Below are positions 22,878 through 29,902 of a DNA stretch of 29,902 nt, one piece after another; position 1 is the stretch's first letter, and each line of letters starts with the position of its first letter. The notes below the pieces were generated by a model, which made no database searches, had not been told where the DNA came from, and was given only the letters and a program-made list of their open reading frames with translations. Source of the stretch: Eubacteriales bacterium. GTDB taxonomy: Bacteria > Bacillota > Clostridia > JAQUNY01. The stretch covers positions 1-29,902 of the forward strand of contig JAQUNY010000004.1 of NCBI GenBank assembly GCA_028717405.1. Direction: 5' to 3'. Both the position numbers and the translations under genes were made by a program.

Positions 22878-24119
22878 TCAGAAAAAATTCTTTAACAACT
22901 CAGCAATCCGTTCCCCAAAATCTTTTTTCCCTTTGCTTTTCGCCTGATGTTTTTTTGCCCTGACTTCACATCCGCTTTTCCTTACCCGGCTTCTTCCGGC
23001 GACATATTTTATAATTCCAAACACCGGTGCATATGAAAGGTCCAGTGTTTCGTGAAGCTTATATGAGGCGGTTCTTGCCGGTTTGTTAAAAACATTGCCG
23101 GCCAGCTGAACAGCGCCGTCAAGATATGATATCCCGCTGCCGGTTATTACCACTGAGGAGTAACTGCTGCTGTCGGCGCCGTTTTCTCCGGCTGCGTCAA
23201 GGCTGAGCTGAAACAACTCGTTTACCCTGGCTTCAATGATATCAACTATTTCAGATATATGTACGGCTTTTTTCCTGCCGGTAAATGCCTCGGTCACCTT
23301 GATCTCATGATTGTTTTTTATCAGGGCAAGTGATGCCAGCTCATAATCCTTCTTAATTTTTTCGGCATCAAGAGGAGTTATCCTGAGCCCAATAGCAATA
23401 TCTCCTGTAATATGTTCACCGCCTGCCGGAACTGTTCCGTAATATTCTATCCTGTTATTTCTGAATACCGTTACATCTGTTATCCCGCCGCCGACATCAA
23501 TGAGCATTGCCCCTGTTTCTCTCTCTTGCGGAGTCAGCGCAAGGTTACCTGTGGACAATCCTTCTATAATCATTCCATCAACCTTGAGCCCTGCCCTTTC
23601 CATGCTCTTGATAATATTCTGGACAGATGTAACTTTTCCTGTGATCACTTCTTCTTCAACTTCAAGCCTTGTACCTACCATCCCCGTGGGATCGCTTATT
23701 CCGTCATATCCGTCTACAATGAACTGCTCCGGAATGATGTCTATCACCTGCTGGTCGTCAGGCACCTCGATCCCACTGAAGTCATACATAACCTTGTGTA
23801 TGTCCTCCTGTGTGATCTCTCCTCTTTCATTTGAAATCAGCGCAGAGGTGTGGTTGCGGATAATGCTTACATGCGCGCCGATAATATTGACATAAGCAGA
23901 ATAAACCTCCATGCCTGCGGCATTTTCAGCTTCCCTTACCGATTCCATGATACAATCGGCAGTCTTCTCTATGTCTGTGATAATTCCTTTTTTAACACCC
24001 GGGTACCTGCTGAGACCTTTCCCCAGAAACTCAACATCCTGATCGCCGGTCAGTCTGCATATAACAGTACATACCTTTGTTGTTCCTATATCAACGCCGA
24101 CTAAAATACCAGACACCAA
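22878..24119 (-). CDS. ftsA: FtsA, actin-like membrane anchor of the division ring
   Basis: FtsA tethers FtsZ to the membrane and recruits later division proteins. The 413-residue protein has the actin-fold phosphate-1 loop GVDIGTTKVCTVI at the N-terminus, the SHS2 (1C) region, the phosphate-2 loop LIDVGGGITDVTVF and the adenosine motif VVITGSGISYL. A basic linker (KKHQAKSKGKK) leads to the amphipathic C-terminal helix FGERIAELLKNFF that inserts in the membrane. It starts at a TTG five bases after GGGAGG, with a GTG as the next codon as an alternative. Confidence 0.95.
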   Translation of the reverse strand: MVSGILVGVDIGTTKVCTVICRLTGDQDVEFLGKGLSRYPGVKKGIITDIEKTADCIMESVREAENAAGMEVYSAYVNIIGAHVSIIRNHTSALISNERGEITQEDIHKVMYDFSGIEVPDDQQVIDIIPEQFIVDGYDGISDPTGMVGTRLEVEEEVITGKVTSVQNIIKSMERAGLKVDGMIIEGLSTGNLALTPQERETGAMLIDVGGGITDVTVFRNNRIEYYGTVPAGGEHITGDIAIGLRITPLDAEKIKKDYELASLALIKNNHEIKVTEAFTGRKKAVHISEIVDIIEARVNELFQLSLDAAGENGADSSSYSSVVITGSGISYLDGAVQLAGNVFNKPARTASYKLHETLDLSYAPVFGIIKYVAGRSRVRKSGCEVRAKKHQAKSKGKKDFGERIAELLKNFF

Positions 24120-24168
24120 TGCTTCCTCCCGGGGATTGTGAAAATCCGAAAATAGAATCTTTCCTCCT

Positions 24169-24516
24169 CTATATATTATCTTTTTTCCTTTTCTTATTCA
24201 ATAGAAATCCGGCAATAATCGCAAACTCGGTGAATATCCTGTAACCGAAGGCAAACACAGCTGCCAGATAAAGCTGTAATCCAAGTCTGTCGCCCAGATA
24301 CACCAGTGCCCCGGCTATCAGCAGGTTTCCTGTAAATTTAAATATAAAAATTCCCGGACTGAACTTATTCTGAGTAATATCTTTTATGCCTGTAAAGGCT
24401 GAATCAAGTGCAGCCATTATAGCAACTGCAGCATAGCATGAAAATTGCTGGGGTATATTCCAGGGTATAAACAGACCTATTACGATTCCTGCAATCAATC
24501 CTGTTAATGGAAGCAT
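24169..24516 (-). CDS. sbp: Small basic protein Sbp (DUF1290), membrane protein of the division cluster
   Basis: The 115-residue hydrophobic protein has about three membrane segments (LTGLIAGIVIGLFIP; LLIAGALVYLGD; LYLAAVFAFGYRIFTEFAII) and a basic tail NKKRKKD. Together with its position between ftsQ and ftsA this identifies the Sbp/DUF1290 family. Its function is not established. The ATG at 24516 is chosen because AAAGGAG lies nine bases upstream; the TTG at 24525 abuts that site. Confidence 0.88.
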   Translation of the reverse strand: MLPLTGLIAGIVIGLFIPWNIPQQFSCYAAVAIMAALDSAFTGIKDITQNKFSPGIFIFKFTGNLLIAGALVYLGDRLGLQLYLAAVFAFGYRIFTEFAIIAGFLLNKKRKKDNI

Positions 24517-24555
24517 TTCAGGCAACTCCTTTCACTCCTGGTCACAACCGTTATA

Positions 24556-25404
24556 TCAGTATTCGGGAGTAAACACCGGATTTTCACCGACTGTAAAATC
24601 CAGTAATCCCTTTCCATCTTTTAAATCGTCTGCCATCAGAACACCGGTAAAGGCAATTCTATATCTGATATCCTCAAGGCGTCCGAAATCCGCTGTGATC
24701 CTTGAATCCAGCAGTACCCTGACGTGCCTGGCATCACTTATATCTATCCTGCCGATAATCTCAAGCATGCCCGAAACTCTTCCCGCCAGGATATCGCTTT
24801 CTTTTTCTTTATCGTACTCAGCCGCCGCATCCAGCAGCCTGAGAGCCAATCCAAACCCCTCGCCGGAAATCGGGCTGAGGGGCTTTCCAATTTCGTATCT
24901 TTCAAATACCAGCCCTTTTAAAAGCGGCAATCCCGAATGACTGTTTTCCTGGAGGTCCTCACTTATTGCTGTCCCTGACGCCTCCAGCACCACCATCTCA
25001 TTGTCAATGAATACGGTTTTCCCAATAAAATTGATCCTGAAAACAGGTTTTCTTTCCTGAATTTCAATCAGTATCCGGGAAGGAAGCTTAAGTCTGACAA
25101 CAGCGCTTCTGACATAGGGGGTCGAAGCCTCGATCTCAAGCTCAGCCTTATGATATCTGAGCAGGAACATATGTAATATCCCGTTGTTGATTATTTCGCC
25201 AAATACATTTTTGCCTGTTTTTAATCCGGATGCCGCAATAATTTCAGCTTCCAGGCAATGATCATATCCCGTGGCTTCGATCAGACCTATGTCGAAATAA
25301 GGGCGGGTCAGAAAAAATCCGGCTCCTGTTATTGCACCGGCAACGACAAAAACTATTATTATGATCTTCAATATCTTCAATATTCGGCGTTTGTTTTTTT
25401 TCAT
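24556..25404 (-). CDS. ftsQ: FtsQ/DivIB cell-division protein
   Basis: FtsQ/DivIB is a single-pass membrane protein that links early and late division proteins through FtsL and FtsB partners. The 282-residue product has a short basic N-terminus, one membrane helix at about residues 10-31 (IIIIVFVVAGAITGAGFF), a POTRA domain beginning DIGLIEATGYDHCLEAEII, and the beta domain with RLKLPSRILIEIQERKPVF. The ATG at 25404 is nine bases after AAGGGA. It is the first gene of ftsQ-sbp-ftsA-ftsZ and is divergent from murT. Confidence 0.9.
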   Translation of the reverse strand: MKKNKRRILKILKIIIIVFVVAGAITGAGFFLTRPYFDIGLIEATGYDHCLEAEIIAASGLKTGKNVFGEIINNGILHMFLLRYHKAELEIEASTPYVRSAVVRLKLPSRILIEIQERKPVFRINFIGKTVFIDNEMVVLEASGTAISEDLQENSHSGLPLLKGLVFERYEIGKPLSPISGEGFGLALRLLDAAAEYDKEKESDILAGRVSGMLEIIGRIDISDARHVRVLLDSRITADFGRLEDIRYRIAFTGVLMADDLKDGKGLLDFTVGENPVFTPEY

Positions 25405-25458
25405 CTGCAAAAATCCCTTAATGCCTTAATGCACAGTTTCCCTGTCTGCATCTTCCCC

Positions 25459-25488
25459 ATTATACAGCATTATACGGTTGCCTTGAAA
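25459..25488 (-). promoter_or_regulatory. Promoter of the ftsQ operon
   Basis: On the minus strand TTTCAA (25483-25488), 18 bases, TATAAT (25459-25464). A second TATAAT sits ten bases upstream (25469-25474), so two overlapping starts are possible. Confidence 0.55.
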
Positions 25489-25574
25489 TCACAGAGTCGA
25501 ATTCTTCAGCGGATCCGGTACCATATTATTCTAACATTTGAGAAAAGTCTGTGGAAGCCCGCACAAATCATTTT

Positions 25575-25604
25575 ATGACATTTTACAGTCAAATCATATA
25601 TAAT
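25575..25604 (+). promoter_or_regulatory. Probable promoter of murT-gatD
   Basis: ATGACA (25575-25580), an 18-base spacer, then a perfect TATAAT (25599-25604), about 70 bases before the murT ATG. Confidence 0.5.
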
Positions 25605-25673
25605 ATTAGCGTTGAAACAGGCAGAGGCTGCAACAAGCAGACCCTGCAAACAGGCGAAGTCTGTGGAGGCTGT

Positions 25674-27161
25674 ATGGATCTGAAAATCAAAGCTGCAATT
25701 ACCGTATCAAGGATTGTTTCGGCGGCATGCAGGCTGATCGGCCACGGGGGTACTTCTTTACCCGGGAAAGCGGCTCTGCTGCTCTGCCCTGATATAATAA
25801 CAAAGCTTTCTGCCGGATATAGGGTTATTATGGTAACCGGGACAAACGGAAAGACTACGACTGCCAAAATCATCTGCCGCATCCTGGAATGCTCCGGGAT
25901 ACCCTATATAACCAACAAGTCCGGTGCCAATCTGAAAAGCGGTATTGCCGCAACCTTTGCGCTTAACAGCTCCGCTTTAAAGGCAGCTGCTGCTCTGCCA
26001 AAAGGAGGGACCCACATAAAGGGGAATAATCCGCCAAAAGTAAGCAGCCCCGTTACAGCGCAGGTATATGCTGTTCTTGAGACAGATGAAGCTGCCCTTT
26101 CAATTGTCAGCCCCCTTATCAAACCGGAAATCCTTGTAGTAACAAATTTCTTCAGAGATCAGCTTGACAGGTACGGCGAGCTCAACACCCTTATATCCGG
26201 TGTCGCCCGCGCCATCGGCCAAATAAGAGAAACCAGGCTTGTTCTTAATGCTGACGATTCACTGTGCGCATCTCTTGCAAAAGACGTTCCCAATGAAAAA
26301 ATATTTTTCGGATTCAGCCCCGAAGCCGCCGCTGTTGTCAGCGACAGCAGCCGCACTATTTTAAGTGATGCTTCATATTGCATGTATTGTAAAAATAAAT
26401 ACTCATATTCCTTTACGACATATGCCCACCTGGGCGGCTTTTCATGCCCGGTCTGCGGCTATGCCCGGCCGGTTCCAAATGTCTGCTGCAAATCTGTTGT
26501 ATCCAGAGCGCAGGACCATACCTCCGCTGTTTTCACAACAGGCAATTGCGATGGCGGCGTTACCTCTTCATATAATGTCAGGATCAATCTGCCCGGCACA
26601 TATAATATTTACAACGCCCTTGCCGCCTTCTCCTGCTCCCAGTCTCTGTCTCTTCCTGCCGATCATGCGGTTGAAGCTCTTGGCAGCTTTAAAAGCGGCT
26701 TCGGAAGAATGGAAACTGTCAGGGCCGGGAACAAAACAATACAAATGATCCTTGTCAAAAATCCGACAGGTTTTAACCAGGTCCTGGAACATATGGCTTC
26801 CTCTGCAGAAGAGCTTTCAGCCTGCTGCTTCGCAATAGTTATAAATGACAGGATAGCCGACGGAACAGATATCTCCTGGCTCTGGGATGTTCGTTTTGAG
26901 GATCTCCATTCAAATCTGCCTGAAAAAACCATGATATTGGTGTCAGGCATACGTTCCGCCGAAATGGCAGTAAGATTGAAATATGCAGGATTTCCTCCAT
27001 CCGATATTGTGGTTGAAGATGATTATGCCGCCCTTATAGAAAAAGGACTTGCGGGCACTGAAGATGACGGCGTGTTTTATCTCCTTCCGACATACACGGC
27101 AATGCTGGACCTCAGGAAGATCCTTGCACGCAAATATAAGCTGGGAAAATACTGGCATTGA
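25674..27161 (+). CDS. murT: MurT, Mur-ligase-like subunit of lipid II isoglutaminyl synthase
   Basis: MurT and GatD amidate the D-glutamate of lipid II. The 495-residue protein starts at the ATG after GGAGG. It has the ATP loop VTGTNGKTTTAK at 54-65, a zinc ribbon with C236, C239, C258 and C261 inside the central domain (specific to MurT), and the C-terminal DUF1727 signature DGTDISWLWDVRFED. D405 there corresponds to the Asp that completes the amidotransferase triad. Residues about 108-130 (PKGGTHIKGNNPPKVSS) are an insertion before the YAVLETDEA motif that I do not recall in relatives. It is followed by gatD after 42 bases. Confidence 0.93.
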   Translation: MDLKIKAAITVSRIVSAACRLIGHGGTSLPGKAALLLCPDIITKLSAGYRVIMVTGTNGKTTTAKIICRILECSGIPYITNKSGANLKSGIAATFALNSSALKAAAALPKGGTHIKGNNPPKVSSPVTAQVYAVLETDEAALSIVSPLIKPEILVVTNFFRDQLDRYGELNTLISGVARAIGQIRETRLVLNADDSLCASLAKDVPNEKIFFGFSPEAAAVVSDSSRTILSDASYCMYCKNKYSYSFTTYAHLGGFSCPVCGYARPVPNVCCKSVVSRAQDHTSAVFTTGNCDGGVTSSYNVRINLPGTYNIYNALAAFSCSQSLSLPADHAVEALGSFKSGFGRMETVRAGNKTIQMILVKNPTGFNQVLEHMASSAEELSACCFAIVINDRIADGTDISWLWDVRFEDLHSNLPEKTMILVSGIRSAEMAVRLKYAGFPPSDIVVEDDYAALIEKGLAGTEDDGVFYLLPTYTAMLDLRKILARKYKLGKYWH

Positions 27162-27203
27162 TATCGGAATCCCTGCAATGATATTAAGGAGCAAAGAAGG
27201 AAA

Positions 27204-27935
27204 ATGTACGAAATAAAAATATGCCATCTATACCCGGACCTGTTGAATTTGTATGGTGATACCGGCAACATCATCTCTCTCAGGATGCGCTCCGTCTGGA
27301 GAGGAATCGGTGTCTCTGTTCTTGAAGCAGGCATCGGTTCTTTTTTCGACCCCTGCGGATATGATATTGTTTTTATAGGCGGCGGACAGGACCTGGACCA
27401 GGCTGCTCTTCAGAACGACCTTTTAAAAAATAAAAAAAGCGCAATATTCGAAGCCGTTGAAAGCAACCGTATTTTCCTGTGTATCTGCGGCGGATTTCAG
27501 CTTATGGGCAAATATTATAAAACCGGAGAAGGCCGGACAATTGATTGTCTTGGCATTATGGATCATTGGACTGAAGCCGGCAAAAACAGGTTCACAGGCA
27601 ACTATTCATTCGAGTGTGATTTTCTGAAGAAAGGCAGCTTTGACGGAAGAGTGGCCGGTTTTGAAAACCATTCCGGCCGCACCTTCCTTTCCGGGAATGC
27701 AAAGCCCCTCGGCAGGATCATCAGAGGCAGCGGTAATAACGGTGAGGACGGCTATGAAGGAGCAATCTACAGAAATGTCTATTGCAGCTACTCGCACGGA
27801 AGCCTGCTGCCAAAAAATCCGGCCTTCGCGGATCACTTGCTGGCTCTTGCTCTTACTAACAAATATCCCGACTTTGAAGGTCTTGAGCCGCTGGATGACA
27901 CCCTTGAAAATATTGCCCGGCTCAAAGCCCTTTGA
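27204..27935 (+). CDS. gatD: GatD, glutaminase subunit of lipid II isoglutaminyl synthase
   Basis: GatD releases ammonia from glutamine for MurT. The 243-residue class I-type amidotransferase (CobB/CobQ-like) begins ICHLYPDLLNLYGDTGNI, as the family does. It has the nucleophile C95 in FLCICGGFQLMG and the catalytic H198 in YCSYSHGSLLPKNP. AAGGAG and AAGGAAA precede the ATG. The gene runs convergently into ftsW with only 18 bases between the two stops and no obvious terminator. Confidence 0.94.
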   Translation: MYEIKICHLYPDLLNLYGDTGNIISLRMRSVWRGIGVSVLEAGIGSFFDPCGYDIVFIGGGQDLDQAALQNDLLKNKKSAIFEAVESNRIFLCICGGFQLMGKYYKTGEGRTIDCLGIMDHWTEAGKNRFTGNYSFECDFLKKGSFDGRVAGFENHSGRTFLSGNAKPLGRIIRGSGNNGEDGYEGAIYRNVYCSYSHGSLLPKNPAFADHLLALALTNKYPDFEGLEPLDDTLENIARLKAL

Positions 27936-27953
27936 CTGATTTTACCTTCCAAC

Positions 27954-29096
27954 TCACGCTTCGCGTCCGGTATGCTTTGAAATGTTAAGCAGTATACCTG
28001 TGGAACCCATCAAGACTACAAGAGAACTGCCTCCGGCGCTCAGGAAGGGCAATGACACACCTGTCGGCGGCATCGACGAAGTAACTACAGCTATATTAAG
28101 TATCACCTGTATGCCAATCAGGCAAGTCAGGCCAAACGCCAGCAACCTGCCAAAACTGTCCGGAGCGGAAAGCGCCACCCTTACGCCGCGCCAAATGAGT
28201 ACGGCGAAAAGAAGCAGTATTATGAATGCTCCGACAAGTCCCAATTCCTCAACTATTATTGAAAATATGAAATCATTGTGAGGATATGGCAAATACATAA
28301 ATTTCTGAAGGCTCTTCCCCAATCCTTTCCCCAGCAATCCTCCAGACCCGATGGCATATAACGACTGCACAACCTGGTATCCTTCGCCAAGTGGATCTTT
28401 GAAGGGATCAAGGAATGAAAGCACCCTTGTTCTCATATAATCGACCTTTAGAATAACTGCAGTGACAGCCGCTATGCCCGGAAGTGCTATTACAGCAAAA
28501 TGAGCAAGTCTGGCTCCGGCTATAAAGAGCAGTATAAATGAAACCAGAATCAGAATGATCGCAGCGCTCATATGAGGTTCCCATATAAGCAGCACGGCAT
28601 AAAAAGCAATGATCGCCAGATAAGGCATAAATCCGCTTAAAAATTTCCCAAGATTCTTTCTGTTTTTAGACAGGCTCAGTGACAGAAGCATAATAACTGA
28701 AATTTTTGCTATTTCCGATGGTTGAAAATTAACAGGCCCCAGATATATCCAGCGCATTGCACCATTTTCTTCGTGTCCGATACCAGGTATTTTGACGAGG
28801 AAAAGCAGGATTATGCTAAAAACAGCAAGGGGTAAGGAAAGCTTCGCATAATGGCGGTAATCAAAATTCATCGCAGCCAGCATAACCAGAGTACCTGTCA
28901 AGGCAAATTTCAACTGGTTTTTCAGATAATAGAAGACATCTCCGAAGCTATTGTAAGCAAACGCGTAACTTGCGCTGAAAACCATTATGATCCCGGTTGC
29001 AGTCAGAGTTATCACTATTACCATTATCCAGAAATCAGCGCTTTTTCTGCGGCTGCTTTTACTTTTTTCATTTTTTTCTGCTGATATATCCACCAT
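27954..29096 (-). CDS. ftsW: FtsW, SEDS-family peptidoglycan polymerase of the divisome
   Basis: FtsW polymerises lipid II at the septum with its class b penicillin-binding partner. The 380-residue protein has about ten membrane helices, a charged N-terminal tail (EKNEKSKSSRRKS), and the SEDS motifs GAMRWIYLGPVNFQPSEIAK and PYPHNDFIFSIIVEELG. The C-terminal PPTGVSLPFLSAGGSS motif is also present. The size is normal. Division-linked FtsW is favoured over RodA by the position in the division cluster. There is no murD before it and no murG after it. Confidence 0.93.
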   Translation of the reverse strand: MVDISAEKNEKSKSSRRKSADFWIMVIVITLTATGIIMVFSASYAFAYNSFGDVFYYLKNQLKFALTGTLVMLAAMNFDYRHYAKLSLPLAVFSIILLFLVKIPGIGHEENGAMRWIYLGPVNFQPSEIAKISVIMLLSLSLSKNRKNLGKFLSGFMPYLAIIAFYAVLLIWEPHMSAAIILILVSFILLFIAGARLAHFAVIALPGIAAVTAVILKVDYMRTRVLSFLDPFKDPLGEGYQVVQSLYAIGSGGLLGKGLGKSLQKFMYLPYPHNDFIFSIIVEELGLVGAFIILLLFAVLIWRGVRVALSAPDSFGRLLAFGLTCLIGIQVILNIAVVTSSMPPTGVSLPFLSAGGSSLVVLMGSTGILLNISKHTGREA

Positions 29097-29141
29097 ATTT
29101 CTTCACAGCTTTCTTGTTAACAGGCCGTTCTCATCAGGCTC

Positions 29142-29902
29142 TCACGGCAATAAAGCCGGTATAAGCAAAGCGCACAGGACCAGAGCCGCCAGGCTGAAAA
29201 TTGCCGTCACCTTATTCTCCTTCCATCCTGATATCTCAAAATGATGATGCAGCGGCGCCATCCTGAATACTCTTTTACCTGTCCTTTTAAAGACAGCCAC
29301 CTGGATAATCACCGAAAGCGCCTCTGCAACGTATACCCCGCCTGCTATCAATAACACAAACGGCATCCTGGTAAGTACTGCCGCTGAGCAGAGCGCACCT
29401 CCCAAAGCAAGCGAGCCTGTGTCCCCCATGAATACCCTTGCCGGATGCAGGTTAAATGCCAGAAAGCCAAGGCATCCTCCGGCAACGACGGTACAAAAAG
29501 ACTGAATCTGTTCCCATCCAATCCCGCCGGAGCCTGAAGCACCCGCAAGAGTTACCGCAGCCGAAAGAAAAATAACCGTTATGAGCGACACCCCGGTTGC
29601 AAGCCCGTCGACTCCGTCAGTCAGATTTACAGCATTAGTCATAAAGACCATAAATATAATAATCAAAGGTATATATGCCAGGCCGAGATCCAGCGTAACA
29701 TCTATACCGAAAAAGGGCACGTAGACTGATGTCCCGATGTCGGTCATAAATAATGCGGCAACCGCAAAGGCTGCCAAAGCCAATACCTGCAAAATGATTT
29801 TCTGCATTGGTTTAAGGCCATTCTTGTTTTTTTTGACTGCTTTCAGATAATCGTCTGCAAAGCCTGTCATGGTAAAGGCTGCCGTAGCTCCGACAGCAAG
29901 CA
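29142..29902 (-). CDS. mraY: MraY, phospho-MurNAc-pentapeptide translocase, N-terminus beyond the window
   Basis: MraY transfers phospho-MurNAc-pentapeptide to undecaprenyl phosphate to make lipid I. The frame stays open to the window edge (LAVGATAAFTMTGFADDYLK), so the first about 60-80 residues are missing. Visible are FADDYLK with its catalytic Asp pair, the NAVNLTDGVDGLA motif, FMGDTGSLALGG and the MAPLHHHFE histidine motif, within about eight membrane helices. The gap to ftsW is 45 bases, and murD, often found between them, is absent. Confidence 0.94.
   Translation of the reverse strand, partial: LAVGATAAFTMTGFADDYLKAVKKNKNGLKPMQKIILQVLALAAFAVAALFMTDIGTSVYVPFFGIDVTLDLGLAYIPLIIIFMVFMTNAVNLTDGVDGLATGVSLITVIFLSAAVTLAGASGSGGIGWEQIQSFCTVVAGGCLGFLAFNLHPARVFMGDTGSLALGGALCSAAVLTRMPFVLLIAGGVYVAEALSVIIQVAVFKRTGKRVFRMAPLHHHFEISGWKENKVTAIFSLAALVLCALLIPALLP

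Noticed and set aside
1..29902. CRISPR array, tRNA or rRNA genes, complete insertion sequence
   Set aside because: No regularly spaced long repeats, no cloverleaf-type sequences and no transposase frames were recognised on either strand by eye.

Overview
The window looks like chromosome of a Gram-positive Clostridia-type Bacillota. The reasons are folate-dependent trmFO beside topA, dprA and comM; a division cluster with the small basic protein sbp; the MurT/GatD lipid II amidation pair; strong GGAGG-type ribosome sites; and several TTG starts. No tRNA, rRNA, CRISPR array or intact insertion sequence was seen. The species cannot be named from the sequence.

Layout. (1) 1-6803, minus strand: comM-dprA then topA-trmFO, the usual informational/competence block, with the first codons of another minus-strand gene at the left edge. 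(2) 7004-9899: a divergent pair, a cytoplasmic glycosidase-like protein of unknown specificity and an AraC-type regulator. (3) 9950-10690: a RelB/RelE toxin-antitoxin operon with a palindromic operator over its -10 box. (4) 10757-12792: a decayed defence-type island. It holds a broken uncharacterised gene, the 5' stub of a type III methyltransferase gene cut just before its DPPY motif, a DUF1016/PD-(D/E)XK gene with one amber codon, and the tail of an XRE regulator. (5) 12889-20653: a five-gene minus-strand sugar-acid operon (uxaE, PfkB-type kinase, gnd, LarA-like epimerase, mannonate-type SDR) with a divergent LacI-family regulator. A consensus promoter and a near-consensus LacI-type operator lie upstream of uxaE. 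(6) 20705-29902: nrdR, ftsZ, ftsA, sbp, ftsQ, then murT-gatD on the opposite strand, then ftsW and mraY (cut by the window edge).

How the genes fit together. The most interesting part is the sugar-acid operon. It has no mannonate dehydratase or KDPG aldolase, but pairs a tagaturonate epimerase and a fructuronate/mannonate SDR with a nickel-pincer (LarA-family) epimerase, a sugar kinase and an NADP-type 6-phosphogluconate dehydrogenase. These can be joined as hexuronate -> tagaturonate -> fructuronate -> mannonate -> gluconate -> 6-phosphogluconate -> ribulose 5-phosphate, a route into the pentose phosphate pathway instead of KDG/KDPG. The individual families are recognised; the joined route is inference.

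The cell-division block is also unusual. murD and murG are not at their common positions, murT-gatD occupies the ftsW-ftsQ gap in reverse orientation, and the spoIIGA-sigE-sigG genes often found next to ftsZ in spore formers are absent.
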